Source: Sarcophilus harrisii
Taxonomy: Eukaryota > Chordata > Mammalia > Dasyuromorphia > Dasyuridae
Direction: 5' to 3'
DNA length: 64,000 nucleotides
NCBI RefSeq assembly: GCF_902635505.1
Contig: NC_045428.1
Location: forward strand, 432,985,106 to 433,049,105
How positions within the stretch are numbered: position 1 is the stretch's first letter; every line of letters begins with the position of its first letter. The position numbers were made by a program, and so were the translations under genes. The notes beneath the pieces are model-generated. The model had not been told where the DNA came from, did not search any database, and was given only the letters and a program-made list of their open reading frames with translations. Positions 46,690-58,100 of this stretch are shown one piece after another.

Positions 46690-46865
46690 GGCAAAGTATT
46701 TATTCCCCCCTCCAATTACATCAATTACATGTTAAAACAATTCTTAACATTTTTTAAAAGGTTTGGTTTCCAAATTCTATCTCCATCTCTCCCCTCCCCA
46801 TTTTCTGACATGGCCAGCAATCTGATATAGTTTATATATGTGCATCATTTATTTTATTAATAATA
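46690..46865 (-). mobile_element. L1 3' UTR fragment, minus, second L1 lineage
   Basis: CATCAATTACATGTTAAAAC, GTTTCCAAATTCTATCTCC, CTCTCCCCTCCCCATTTTC, CAGCAATCTGATATAGTTTA and TATATATGTGCATCAT are the reverse of the L1 3' UTR form also seen at 55.4 kb. Confidence 0.7.
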
Positions 46866-46879
46866 ATAACTAATCAACA

Positions 46880-47325
46880 TATCACTTTATGGTTTGCAAA
46901 GCAGACTTTCTAGGTTCTCCATTTTGGAATTGGGCTTAGGACAGCAATACTTCTTTCTCATTTTTGAGCTGATCTCCAGACTTCTTCACCTTGCCTTAGC
47001 TACCTTCTCATGCTGAAATTTCCCTCAATACTTAGGGCCTTCTTCCCTCTACTCACTCCACTCGGCTGTCCCACTTCTTCCACTGGTGAGTTCTTTTTCC
47101 TGGTGTCCACTGTGAAGATAGGCCTAGGTCAGCCATATTTTATTCCCTCCCCAGCTACATTTCTGACTCTCTAAGTCATCATAGCTCTATTCCAGTACCT
47201 TCTTTTTTCCTCATCCCCTTTTCAACTCCTTTTCTTGTATTATCTTCCCTCATTAGAATGTGAGATCCCTGAAAACAGGGAATGTCTTTCTTTTAACTTG
47301 TCCAGCACTTATAACAGTGTTGTTC
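46880..47325 (+). repeat. L2/THER-type 3' region, plus
   Basis: TTCCAGTACCTTCTTTTTTC, ATTATCTTCCCTCATTAGAA, TGTGAGATCCCTGAAAACAG and GTCCAGCACTTATAACAG follow a known tail order. The part before 47100 is uncertain. Confidence 0.55.
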
Positions 47326-47690
47326 AGTCAGGCCCCATTTTTTGAATCTTTGTGACCCTGTTGACTATAGCATGACAGTGCTGTCCCTGAGATTTTCTTG
47401 GTAAAAATATTGAAATGGAATAGCTAGATGGAGCAGTGGATAGAGTACCAGCCCTGAGTTTAAATCTGCTCTCAGACATGTAATACTTCCTAATTGTGGG
47501 ACCCTGAGCAAGTCACTTAACCCCAATTGCCTCAGCAAAAAAAAAAAAAAATACTGAAATGGTTTGCTATTCCATCCCCGATTTATGGAGCTGAATATAA
47601 ATTAAATAACTTGCCCAGAGTCATATTGCTAGTCTCAGATCTCATTTGAACTTAGGTGTTCCTGACTCCAGACCCAAACTTTATATACTG
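47326..47690 (-). repeat. long-form SINE, minus, split by a younger SINE
   Basis: GTTCAGTCAGGCCCCATTT, GAGATTTTCTTGGTAAAAAT, then after the insert GGTTTGCTATTCCATCCCC, AATAACTTGCCCAGAGTC and TTAGGTGTTCCTGACTCCAG. The two parts are colinear with a reversed long marsupial SINE. Confidence 0.75.
47405..47562 (+). mobile_element. MAR1-like SINE inserted in the previous SINE, with TSD
   Basis: Body about 47419-47548: GCTAGATGGAGCAGTGGATA head, GAGCAAGTCACTTAACCCC, AATTGCCTCAGC and an A-run. AAATATTGAAATGG (47405-47418) and AAATACTGAAATGG (47549-47562) flank it with one mismatch. Confidence 0.9.
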
Positions 47691-47734
47691 ATACCTAGAA
47701 AATGTTTAATAAATGTGTTTTGTCTTGCCTTTGT

Positions 47735-47882
47735 ATATTATCTATTCTCATTTGATCCTCATAACAACTCTGCTATTACATTTCCATTTTATAGATAAGG
47801 AAACAGAGGCTTTGAGAGATGGTGTCCAGGGTCACATAGCCAGTTAACATTTGAATGGTTTGAATCTAGAAATCTACAATTT
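47735..47882 (-). repeat. MIR-type SINE, minus
   Basis: ATTCTCATTTGATCCTCAT, TTTATAGATAAGGAAACAG and GGGTCACATAGCCAGTTAA. Confidence 0.75.
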
Positions 47883-48054
47883 CTTTTTGGGTATTTAGAA
47901 CTATCATACTTGAAAAGATTGGGAAAAAGTTGCTAAATACTATATCTTTCTACATGCTTCACCTACTTGAGGATTTTGTCCAGGATGGGTTTTATTGTTT
48001 CTATTCTCAACCCTAGATCTTAGTTAGATTTGTAGATTTAAATTGCTTTTTTTG

Positions 48055-48203
48055 TTTGTTTTTATTTTTGTTTTTTTGGTGAGGCAGTTAGGATAAGTGA
48101 CACAACTAGTGAGTATTAAATGTCTAAATCTGCATTTGAACTCAGGTCCTCCTGACTCCAGAGTCAGTGTTCTATCCACTATACTATCTAGCTGCCCCTA
48201 GAT
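48055..48203 (-). repeat. MAR1-like SINE, minus
   Basis: A T-rich left end (3' tail), GTGACACAACTAGTGAG, TTTGAACTCAGGTCCTCC, CTATCCACTATACTATCTAG and CTGCCCC (head) at the right. Confidence 0.85.
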
Positions 48204-49140
48204 TTATAGGTTAAAAAAAAAGTAAAGTGCAGATTAAAGAAAAAAATCAGCTGAGACCTTGCCTCTGGTTTATTGAATCAAACAAACCTGAATTCTAGTA
48301 ATCGTTTTCAATTACCTCTAGAAATGATAAAACATCTATTCATATTTTGCTGTCCATCAACATTTTTATTTCTTTGAGATTGTGAAGCCTACTGAATGTT
48401 CAACTGCAAGCTACACATTTCTTAGGAAAAAGCACAGCAATGTCAGTTACAGATAAGCATAAAGTATTGATTTTATTTCATTCTGACATTTCTAACAGTT
48501 CAAGCTCATCTCTTTGTTGTTGTTGGTTATTGTTCACATATTCTGTTGTACTCAGCAGTGTTACAGTATTCAGAAGAAAATTTTAAAACTAGGAGGAAAA
48601 TCCACACCAACACACCAGAATTCCACACAAAACCACCGAAGCATCTTTGTCTTCTCAGCCATCTGGAATTCCCCCATGAGGTTGGGATGAGCTGCCAGAT
48701 CAAGGTCTGGGCCCTGGATGTTTTCCAGATTCTCTGAGCAGATTGTGTTTTCTCTTGCTGGGAGGCAATGTCATGGGGTTGACTTCCCTCTCTATTATCT
48801 CTGGCTTCTGCACAGCTTCATTTACTCTTAGCCATTAAAGAGAGAGGTGTCAGATACTTTAAAAGGAAAAAACAAACTGCTTTCACAACCATTTACACAA
48901 AAAGAGTTCTATAGAGAAATGCATCATATGCAATCATATTTAAGTGTGAAAACTTTGTTCTTAGATTCCAGGATTTGTGTCTAGGCAGGATTACAACACC
49001 TTTTCCTTTTTTTTTTCTTTATTTTCTTATTTCTAGGGAATAGGAGATTTGCAGAGACTTGAAAGTGTTTATTGAATAAGCTGTTGAATATTGGAGAATG
49101 TAGAGTTAGGTGCAGATTTAAATATGTAAACATAAATGAA
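48204..49140. other. intergenic DNA, nothing recognised
   Basis: A 63-codon frame at 48546-48737 (CACACC-rich) shows no family features. Confidence 0.4.
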
Positions 49141-49286
49141 TACACACAGCATGTCTCAAAAGTCTTAGTGCCATCTTAAGCTTTAATAATAAACTACCTC
49201 CTAAGCATACAACTGATAGGGGCTCTTTTTTGAGCTTTAATTGCTTAAAACTACACTAAAAGTTTTAGACACTCTCCATGTGTGTA
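49141..49286. mobile_element. mariner-like MITE
   Basis: Left GTCTCAAAAGTCTTAGTGCC, then ATCTTAAGCTTTAA; the right end reversed gives GTCTAAAACTTTTAGTGTAG, then TTTTAAGCAATTAAA. The inverted repeats are about 35 bp and roughly three quarters identical, with an outer TACACACA match. A TA sits at each end, as in Tc1/mariner. Length about 144 bp, with no coding capacity. Confidence 0.75.
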
Positions 49287-50399
49287 CATATTTGTAGCTG
49301 TCTATTCTAATGGGTTTGGCACCTACCCAGATCATTTAAAATGGGAGTATCCATGTGGGAAATGCCAGGCTCCTGCTTTTGGAAGCTAGGAGGACCGATG
49401 AAGAATGGACATTCTGTGTGGGCTCACCATACATATTTTGGGAAACAGCTTTTCCCAATTGACTGCGTGTCTAGAACTGCATTCTTTAAGACTATTTGAT
49501 CTGGACAGTCTCATTTTTCTGTCCTGTGGCATCCAGAGTTGAAGGACTCATTTACTCCCAGTTAGTGATATCATAAAGTCCTGAAAGAGTCCTGAAAACC
49601 ACTTCCCCATTCTCCTCCTTTTATCTTACTCAGGTAGCTTTATAGACAGCAAGACACTTTAGGTTGTGTAGCCAATGGAAGGAGGCTGGTTCTTTCCAAA
49701 CAAACACCCTAGTTCTCCTGTCTCCCATAAGTGGATTCCTAGTGTCTCCATCTTAGGCAGTCAAAACCATCCTACTCTGATTCTATGCTCATTTTTAGGT
49801 CAAAATTAGTGATTTTATAAGTGTAAGGAGCTCATTGGTAAGGAACTTTCTCTACCAATGCAGATCAACTTATGATGTTAGTGATTCGATTTCCAGCACT
49901 GGGTTACCCAAAGTCACAAAAACAGTATGAATCAGTGGTGGAACTTGAAATCAGATCTTTCATAGTCTTAGATCAGGTCTCTAAATGTGTTAATATAATA
50001 GAAGAGCTCTGGAAAAAAGAAGTAGCTTATTAATTTAACTAGTTATTCACATATTTTAGAAATGAGCCTGTCTCTAAGTGCATTTTATCTTCTAGCAATA
50101 ATTAACCATGATGTGTTCTTATCATGGGCCAGTGACATTTGGCCTGGTCGGCTGCCAAAGAAAGCTGTTGCCATATCAGGAAGTCAGATACTCTCTGTGT
50201 TACAGAGCTTTCCCTCAAAGCAGAATGGAAGGGAAAAATAAGGAGTCAGCACCACAGAGAACCTAGCAAGAAAGGTCTGACTGAGGGCCAGGAGAATAAA
50301 TGGTTTGTTGCTGAATATTATTAAAGTGGTGAATTTCAGAAATAGTGATAAAATATTATTTAGGCATTTTTGTATTAATCAGATTGATTATGGATCTAT
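49287..50399. other. intergenic DNA, nothing recognised
   Basis: A 61-codon frame at 50139-50324 has no recognisable content. Confidence 0.4.
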
Positions 50400-50655
50400 A
50401 TGGAATATATATATATATATATATTTATAGATAAATCAAATATCATATACAGAACATTGTCTTGTCTATCACATATTATATATATATATATATTTATGTA
50501 TCATATAGACTATATTTCTTTTGATATATTCCATATTTTATTTCCTATGTAATATATATTTTATACAAAATATAAAGTATACCCTTTATATGATATAGAG
50601 CATATATGAAATATATAAATATATACAAATATAAAAATTACTGCTCATATTATAT
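50400..50655. repeat. TA-rich microsatellite region
   Basis: Two perfect (TA) runs of about ten units (near 50407 and 50477) within a 250-bp stretch of ATATAT-rich, self-complementary sequence. Confidence 0.85.
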
Positions 50656-50890
50656 ATACTTCAAGGGTTGTGACAAGTTCAACATTTATTATCCCATTTG
50701 ATCTTCACAACAAATCTTTGACATATTCACTGTCACAATCCCAATTTATAGATTAGGAAACTGAGGTAGACAGAATTTAGGTGACTTAATCAGGGTCACT
50801 GCACTTAATTAAGACAGAATTTGAACTCATGTCTTCCAGATCTTAGTCTGAAAATCTAGGAAACCAGGACTGTCTCTTCTAACTGATAGA
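50656..50890 (-). repeat. MIR-type SINE, minus
   Basis: AACATTTATTATCCCATTTG, ATAGATTAGGAAACTGAGG, CTTAATCAGGGTCACTGCAC and GAATTTGAACTCATGTCTTC. Confidence 0.75.
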
Positions 50891-51221
50891 TATAGATTTT
50901 CATATAGAGAGACACAATCATATGGTCATTATGTATTTCATATATTTACACAAATCAAAACCTAGTTTATCCAGACTTTTTGAGAATGATTGTTTTGTAT
51001 AATTGAGTTTCCAAGGCAATAGAGGATTTGCTTTTTAGTCACTGATTTATATTTCAGTAATTTTTAAAAAAAATTTCTAAAATGAGTTAACATACCTCCC
51101 TGCTTTCATACATAGTATACCAATCATAATTTAACCTTTTCCCAACCATTCATGGTTAACAAGAATATCTTCTAAGAGAATGTCAGGAGGGACAGCTACA
51201 GAAGGGCCCTCTACAAGATAC

Positions 51222-51305
51222 AATTTGTTTTTTGTATTCTCAGTGCTTGGCACAGTGTCTGGCAAGTAGTAAAAACTTAATAAATGATTGTTTGCTTGAC
51301 TGAAC
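51222..51305 (+). repeat. L2-type 3' tail
   Basis: CAGTGCTTGGCACAGTGTCT, then GGCAAGTAGTAAAAACTTAA and TAAATGATTGTTTGCTTGAC. Confidence 0.7.
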
Positions 51306-51429
51306 ATTCATTATTGCACTGTATCATATTGTGGTCCTAGTTGGTCCTACTTGGATTTAAGATGAATGTGGGTACATAGGTCTAAATGACAGCAGAGTAA
51401 GAATGAAACCAGTGAGACACATTAAATGG

Positions 51430-51702
51430 ATATTAATAATAATAAGAGCTATCATTAAGGATTACAAAGTGTCTTTAAAATGTTATCACTTTATCTTCAT
51501 GACAAACTTGGGAAATAGGCAAGGAAACAAGCATTTATCAAACTGCCATGTTCAAGCATTGTGCTAAGTGCAAAAACACTGAGGTTAAGTGACTTGCCTA
51601 GTTCACATAGCTAGTAAGGTTCTGAGGCTAGATTTGAATTCAGATCCTCCTAATTACAGTCATAACACTCTTCTACTGCATCACCTGGTTGCCTTCTCAT
51701 TT
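51430..51702 (-). repeat. MIR-type SINE, minus, with a CATTTATTAAGC-like insert
   Basis: AATAATAATAAGAGCTATCA, GTTATCACTTTATCTTCATG, then AAACAAGCATTTATCAAACT and GCATTGTGCTAAGTGC, then AAGTGACTTGCCTAGTTCAC and GCATCACCTGGTTGCC (head). Confidence 0.65.
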
Positions 51703-52819
51703 CTGTAATTCAAATGTAATGAACACTTTGATTTTAAGTAGTGATAGCAGCTGGAATGGAAAGGAAGGAGTAGATGCAAGGTACTTTAGGGATTACTAAC
51801 AACTAATTTTATGAAGTTTGGGGATGAGAGTGAAAGAGAACCCAAACGAGATCCGAATGAAAGAGAAGGAGGGTAAACAGAACCAAAGACTGATTTTGAG
51901 CTGTGGCCACTGTGAGAGTGATATTGTTGTTAATAAAAATAGGAAATAGTTTGGGAGATGGTCTAGGATGAGACAGATAGAGACAATAAGTTTAATTTGG
52001 GACATATGGAATTTTAGATTCTGAAACACCATTTAAGGGGTAATATCCAATGTGTGACTAGAATTGAGTTTATTTATTTTTTCTGCAAAATGCCAGGTGG
52101 ATGATGTTATTTTGAAAGGATGTTTTTGTGCTATTTATACATATGTACTCATATACCTGAATGTATAGCTAAAGATAAGATTACTGATGGTTCAGTCAGC
52201 CACCTTTTTCATAAGACTCACAGAAAGATTGTCTTATGATATTAGCTAACACTATTTATGATGGACTTGTTTCTTACAACACATACCCAAGGGGTTGTAT
52301 AAGAAAGGCCATGAGAGATTGTCAAGAGATTTATGCAAATTCATAAACCTAATTTTATTTTAAATGAATATTGATGCCTTCTTTTCATTACTAGTCACTT
52401 CTGATAGACCCACCCAAAATCAATCTTCCCCTATAACAAAATAAAATAACTAAATGAAATGAACAAACAACTGCATTGGGCAGATTTAGCAACATATTAC
52501 ATTGCAATCTTCCATCTTTCTACTGGGAAGGAAATGGGTTTCACCATTTTATATTATAAAAACTAATGAATAAAGATATAAATGAAGGTAGTCATTGAAG
52601 ACAAATGTAAAGAAGAGTGTGACACAGTCATTTTAGAATAGCTTCAAGGATGCTTAAGTTCAGATTGAATTTAAGCTTGTGATGAATGCTGATAAAACCC
52701 ATGATAGACTTTTTTTTTAGATATGATAAGGGCAAGAGGATAATCAAAATAGGGATAGAATCACTGCTGGGCTAAATAGAACAAGAATAGTGGATGAAAA
52801 ACAGCTCATTCTATTTCTG
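51703..52819. other. intergenic DNA, nothing recognised
   Basis: A 78-codon minus-strand frame at 51796-52032 has no family features. Confidence 0.4.
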
Positions 52820-52985
52820 TTTTTTGTTTTGTTTTGTTTTGTTTTTAACTAAGAGAGTCAATGTCACATAGAGGACAGAATATTGGCCATGAACACCTTG
52901 GTTCAAGTCTATATATTGTCAGTGTGACACGAAGCAGATCAATTAACTTTTTAATGCCTTAAGGGACTCTTTTAGATTGTAATGT
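52820..52985 (+). repeat. (TTTTG)n then a SINE remnant, plus
   Basis: TTTTGTTTTGTTTTGTTTTG at 52820-52846; then ACATAGAGGACAGAATATTG and CTTGGTTCAAGTCTATATAT from a SINE. Confidence 0.6.
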
Positions 52986-53219
52986 ACTAAGAAGAGGCCA
53001 ATCTGCATTGGTAAGAGTTTCCTTACTGGGATATTCTAAAAGTGAAATCATGGTTTCAGTCCTTCTTCCTGTTCTTCTCCTAAAGAGAATGATCTTTTAT
53101 ATTGGAATTATAAAATAAATATAATTAACAGGAAATTTAAAAGCTAAAAATAAATTAGTAGGTGATAAAAGAACAGTTAATTGCTCTCTATGAATCATGG
53201 AGAGACCCAGGAAGAGAAA

Positions 53220-53460
53220 ATAATAAATAATACAAATAGCAAGAAATTCATGGTTGGCAAAGTATCTTACATATAAGTTTGTACCAAAGATCTTTGAAAT
53301 CTTGTGAAAAATGGAAAAGGAGCCTTGAGAGAGGAAATTGAGGTTTAGAGGGTTCCCTTTGCTTTGTGTTATATAATGAGTGTCAGTACCAAAATTTGAT
53401 TCAGATTTTTTCTGCTAAGATTAAGTGTCTTACTACTACATGATACTTAGATTTCAACAA
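53220..53460 (-). repeat. MIR-type SINE, minus, diverged
   Basis: AATAATACAAATAGC, GGTTGGCAAAGTATCTTACA, GAGGAAATTGAGGTTTAGAG and CTTACTACTACATGATAC. Confidence 0.5.
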
Positions 53461-54164
53461 GAAACTAAAAAATTACACAATCTCTGAGTTGGGAGGGTAT
53501 TTCAGAGGCCATCAAGGTTAACCTATAACTGATTAGCTCTTTTCAAATGTATCTGACAAGTGTTCTATTTCATCCTACTTGCACTTGAGAAACTCCTAGC
53601 ATGTAACTAAAATGGACCATTTCATTTTAAACCTGCATTTATTTATGTATTTTAATTAAATTATTTATTAGATATATCTAATTATTTTCATTAATTATTT
53701 AATTATTTAATATTTTAAGACTAATTCTTAGGAAATTTCAAGATATCAAAATAAATCTATGGCTTTAGAATTTCCTTCAGATTTGAAGTTTTGATGACCC
53801 TGTTAAAGGTATCTGCTATCTTGGAAAGATTACTTATAATGTCTTACTATCTATTAATACCTTATCATAAATGGGCAAATCAGACATCTAGCAGACATCT
53901 AGCAGAATTCTGAGAAAATCAAATACTGGACAGGCAAATTTTGATTCAGGAGCTGTTCTAATAAGAGTGTGTGGAGGCAAGACAAATGTGGACATACTAG
54001 AAAGGGAGAACCTATGGATTACTAGAACAAGAGTATCTTAGGAAAAATCCTAATATGAAGTCTGATAAAAGTGAGAAAAGGAACATGAAAGGATAAAGCA
54101 GAATAATTAAAAACAAAGAAAATAAGAAACTAAACTTTTATTCTAGAACTTTGATTAGGGCCAG
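53461..54164. other. AT-rich intergenic DNA
   Basis: ATTTATTTA-rich at 53640-53720. A CAGACATCTAG pair at 53882 and 53894 is a tiny direct repeat. No gene signal. Confidence 0.4.
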
Positions 54165-54285
54165 TCTTAGGCATGTAGACTTAACATTATTATTCTCATT
54201 TTACCAATCAGGGAACTGAGGCTTAGAAATTGAAATAATTGCCCAAAGTCCCATAATTGATTAGGGGCCATGACAGAAGCTAAAC
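54165..54285 (-). repeat. MIR-type SINE fragment, minus
   Basis: CATTATTATTCTCATTTTAC, GGGAACTGAGGCTTAGAAAT and ATAATTGCCCAAAGTCCC. Confidence 0.65.
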
Positions 54286-54339
54286 ATGGGCCTTGTAGTT
54301 TTGTTTTACTCTCTCTTTCTTTTAGACCCCACAGAGATA

Positions 54340-54415
54340 GAAAAGGAGAGGAGACCCACAAACCCCGCCCCCACATACACACAAAGGCAGAGAGAAGGAA
54401 AAGAGATAAAGACAG

Positions 54416-54464
<49 letters not shown>

Positions 54465-54592
54465 GAGTGACAGAGAAACAGAGAGAAAGAAAGAAAGAAA
54501 GAGAGATAGAGACAAAAAAAGAGAAACAGAGATAAAGAGGAGACAGAGAGAAAGGGGGGGGGAGAGAGAGAGAAAGAAAGGGAAGAGAGTCA
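54340..54592. repeat. GA-rich polypurine tract
   Basis: (GA)n of about 20 units at 54419-54460, then GAAA, GACA and a nine-G run near 54555. Purine on the plus strand. Confidence 0.95.
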
Positions 54593-55404
54593 TTTGACTT
54601 TTGGTATAAAACTCTTAATGTATTTCAAATTGACTTATTAATACAGAATCTAAACAATAAGACAAAAGTGTCACTTTTTAAAAAACAATCCATAATGGTG
54701 CCATCTGATTTCTCAGTTGACTTTCAAGAGAGATATAAAATGGATAAGACCTAGAGCTTCCTTTTTAGCTGAAAAGCAGTCAATGTGAAATATGGGATTA
54801 GAGAGTTTAGACTGACGACTCAAAGAGTTTTTTATTCCTATTTCTCTTGGACTCTTGTATGCCATTCAAGACTGATTACATTTGGACATATATACTTATA
54901 GTTTTCTTGTAATGATAGTAGTCGTTATTGCCATTGAAATGATAGACATTGTTAGGATTAAATATTCATACAAAAGGTTGACCAGTGAAATGAATAGTAG
55001 TCTTCACTTAGATTGAAATGATTTAGAAATTGTTTCTCAAGGATTTTGAGATATTTCATTGCAAAACGTAATTCCTCAAAAGAAAAACATCTTATTCTAT
55101 TCTTTAGTGTCTGGAAAAAGATTCTAACTGTATTTCCCCTTCCATTCATTTACAGGGTGTCAATTAATAGCTAAGTAAGGAAGAGAAATATCTTCTAAAG
55201 TCTAATCTACTTGCATCTATATTCAAAGAATACAAAAGACCTTAGTTTCTAAAAACTTGTTATTAGATTCTTTTTTGTGGTTGGTTAATAATGTCCATAA
55301 TTTATAGCTAAACTGGAGAAGTGTAATGACTATACAAGTGATTAAAGTACATTACTGACATCATTAAATATTCGAAAGACAGTAAAATAGCCTATTTAGA
55401 TACA
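54593..55404. other. intergenic DNA, nothing recognised
   Basis: No coding content or clear repeat. Confidence 0.4.
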
Positions 55405-55893
55405 ATAATTATTTATAACACCTCTTTTTGTGGTGGTTAAGGATTGGAAATCAAAATGATGCCCATCAATTGTGAAATAGCTAAAACCTGGAAAGATTTA
55501 CATGACTCAATACATAGTGAAGTGAACAGAACATTTTACATAGACACAGTACACAGTTACAGCAAAATTGTTCAATGAAGAAGGGTGAATAATTTAGCTA
55601 TTCTCAAGGAATACAATGTCAATTCCACAGGACTAATGATTAAGCATACTATCTGCTTCCAGAGAAAGAACTGATAATGTTTGAATGCAGACTGAAGAAT
55701 ACTATTTTTTTACTTTCTTTCATTTTTTGGTTTTATTTAAGTCTTCTTGTATAAAATGACTAATATGGAAATAGTTTACATAACTGTACATGTGTAAATT
55801 ATATTTGATTCCTTATTCTCTCAAGGTGGGGGGTAAAATTTGGAGGTCAAAACTTTAAACAAAAATGCTAAAAATTAATAATAAAAGGTTAAA
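55405..55893 (+). mobile_element. L1 3' end, second lineage, plus
   Basis: CCTCTTTTTGTGGTGGTTAA, ATGCCCATCAATTGTGAAAT, CATAGTGAAGTGAACAGAAC, TGTTCAATGAAGAAGGGTGA, CTTCCAGAGAAAGAACTGAT and AATGACTAATATGGAAATAG, ending in an A-rich tail. Differs in its 3' UTR from the L1s at 2.5, 14.0 and 63.7 kb. No clear TSD; an internal deletion near 55488 is likely. Confidence 0.82.
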
Positions 55894-56179
55894 TACAAAT
55901 GGATGCCTGTATGATAAACCAATTGCCAGATATAGGGGCTCCTCTAAGAAATTATGCAAATATTTCTCAAACACATTTCTTTCAAACTTTTTCAAAGTTT
56001 GGCAATATGTGGGATAATGTCATGGATGGAATTTTGCTAACCCAAATTCTCAGGGGTTTGAAGTGACTTGACCTTGGGGTGTTATTTGATAATCTGAAAA
56101 TACTTGGTAAATTGGCAAGCAAGTGCCAGTTGAGGGTGGTCACTGGAAAGCTACAATTTCTTCCCTCCCCTCCAATTGG

Positions 56180-57000
56180 TGAACATTTTATTCAGGAATA
56201 ACAATGAAAAGGAGAACGGGACGGCAAAAACATTTTCCTCATTTGTAATATCTGTCAGTTTTCAATTTGACTCTCCTTTCCAGGAGTATCTTGTGAAAAA
56301 CTTCCAGGCCTTTTAAATAACTCTGCTGTTTTCTTTGCTTATTTTTAGTTTGTGGTCTTGGATGATATTCTGGAATTTCTCACCGCTTCACATTTCCTTT
56401 GACGTCTTTGGGAATGTCATCTTTCTTCTTGATTTCTCTTTGTGCAAAAGAGTGAATCTTGATCATTTCTTCTTCTCCTTCATTCTTGCTTTTGACTTCT
56501 ATATCACCTCCTTCATTGCAACTGATAAAGCAGTTATTTGAAGCAAGGTAAGCCATCTTCCTGTCTTGATTGGCTCCCACTGCTCCCTGAGTCCTGTTGC
56601 ATCGGGTCACTCCACTACCAGGCTATCTGAATTTATTCCGAGATACTTTCTATATAGACAAATAAGTGCAATTCTGGCATCAGACAGTTTGACTTCTCTG
56701 AGGTCCTTGGGAGGTCTGGGACCCTCATCATCTTCTTTGTGTGGTGTTTCCATGTCAGGTCATGGACATTTCTTTGTCTATTTCAGTCACTATGGTTCCA
56801 GAAATTTCACCAGAGTTTCTGGCTACCCACCGATTTCCAGTACAATTGTCATGGCTTTCTTCTTTCTCTTCCCTTTTCTTTCTTCTTTTTGCTTTTCTTA
56901 TTCTTGGCTTTATACCTTTCAGAACCAACTTGGTGGACTTGACCAAAGCATACTCAGCCATGGCAGCAAAAGCTGAAGGCTTCCAAAGTAGGTCAAAACT
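56180..57000 (-). pseudogene. FRG1P: processed (retro) pseudogene of FRG1
   Basis: The minus strand, read from ATG at 56961 to TGA at 56239-56241, follows FRG1 without introns. Visible blocks: MAEYALVKSTKLVLKG, a basic lysine/arginine stretch, [106 protein letters not shown] and LLERRVKLKTDRYYK then stop. This covers N- to C-terminus of a family about 258 residues long, as I recall. The coding span is 723 bp. It has several in-frame stops, at least three frame changes and a loss of roughly 8-13 codons after EIDK. An AATAAA lies at 56187-56192 on the minus strand. No A-tail or TSD is visible. FRG1 itself (actin/RNA-binding, spliceosome-linked) is multi-exonic elsewhere. It cannot make the protein. 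Confidence 0.93.
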
Positions 57001-57419
57001 ATCTCAAACTTTGTTTTGACAAGTCCTGCCTACCTTGTTGGGAAGACACAATTTCAAAAATTTAATAATATCAGTGTGCAGTCCATGACACTTCTTTTCA
57101 GATGTCTTTTGTTGTTGTTGTTATTTGATAGATAGTAAAATGGGAAGGCAAATCCCATTCAAAATGGTCCTCACTTCTATGTTCCAGATTGCCTGGTGGA
57201 AAAAAAGAAAATGGGGACTGAAGGTAAAAAGAATCACATAGTTAGATCTTAGATAGTAAACATTAATTTAACTTTTGTCAGTCAGCATACAACCTTTGTC
57301 CCACAAACAGCAAATTGACACATAGATTCTAGATTTGGAAGAGGACCTAGAATGGAATGCTGGTTTCCTATCTCTGTGACCTTCAGGAAGTCATTTCTCT
57401 CAGAGCTTGAGATTCTTCT
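57001..57419. other. short intergenic stretch
   Basis: A SINE trace (CTCTGTGACCTTCAGGAAGT) lies at 57370-57425. Nothing else assigned. Confidence 0.4.
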
Positions 57420-57685
57420 TCTGTAATAATAATGATAATAACTTCCATTTAGATAGTGTTCTACAATTTGAAAAGTGCTGTATATATGTTATCTCAATTT
57501 ATTTTCCCACACTCTGGGAGGCAGGTGCTGTGATTATCCCCATCTTATGGTTGAAGAAATTGAATCAGATTGATTAAGTGGCTTTCCCAGGATCACACAG
57601 CTGGCAAGAGTCTGAGGCTAGATTTGAAGTTGGGTCTTTTGGACTCAAACTATAGCACTTTTATCCACTGAGACACTTAACTATT
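57420..57685 (-). repeat. MIR-type SINE, minus, long copy
   Basis: AATAATGATAATAACTTCCA, GAAAAGTGCTGTATATATG, CTGTGATTATCCCCATCTTA, GGATCACACAGCTGGCAAG and TTATCCACTGAGACACTTA (head). Confidence 0.82.
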
Positions 57686-57869
57686 AAATGAGGGAGTCAA
57701 ATAAAATAATCTCTAAGATCCTTTTAGAACTAAAAAGGATTCTACTGGAAGAGCTGAACCTCATCCAAACTGATATAAAGATGCTAAAGCTAAAATACAT
57801 TCTAAATAGAAAAGGAGATGGGCAAATAATATAATGAGGATACCTCTGAAGCGCTTTTCTCTTATTGGT

Positions 57870-58100
57870 CACTTCTTCCTGGAACTTTCATGTTAAGAAA
57901 AGTGATCAGGCCAGTCACGTATGCCCTCTTCATTCCTCTACTGGCTCCTTTTCTGACTCTGAACTTTCCTTTCTATTATGGCTCCTATACTTCTTTCCAT
58001 TCTCTCCAAAGTTTCAATTTCCTTTTTTTGGTGGTAATTTCTTCATTAGAATGTATATTCTTCAAAGGTAGAGATTGTCTTTATTATTGACTGACTAATT
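57870..58100 (+). repeat. L2-type 3' end, plus
   Basis: GCCCTCTTCATTCCTCTACT, then CATTAGAATGTATATTCTTC and AAAGGTAGAGATTGTCTTTA. Confidence 0.5.

Noticed and set aside
50400-50655. AT-rich block as a possible origin or matrix attachment site
   Set aside because: Simple TA microsatellites explain it; nothing else supports a functional site.
56566-57019. Plus-strand frames of 67-136 codons
   Set aside because: They are antisense to the FRG1 retrocopy on the minus strand and have no independent protein similarity.
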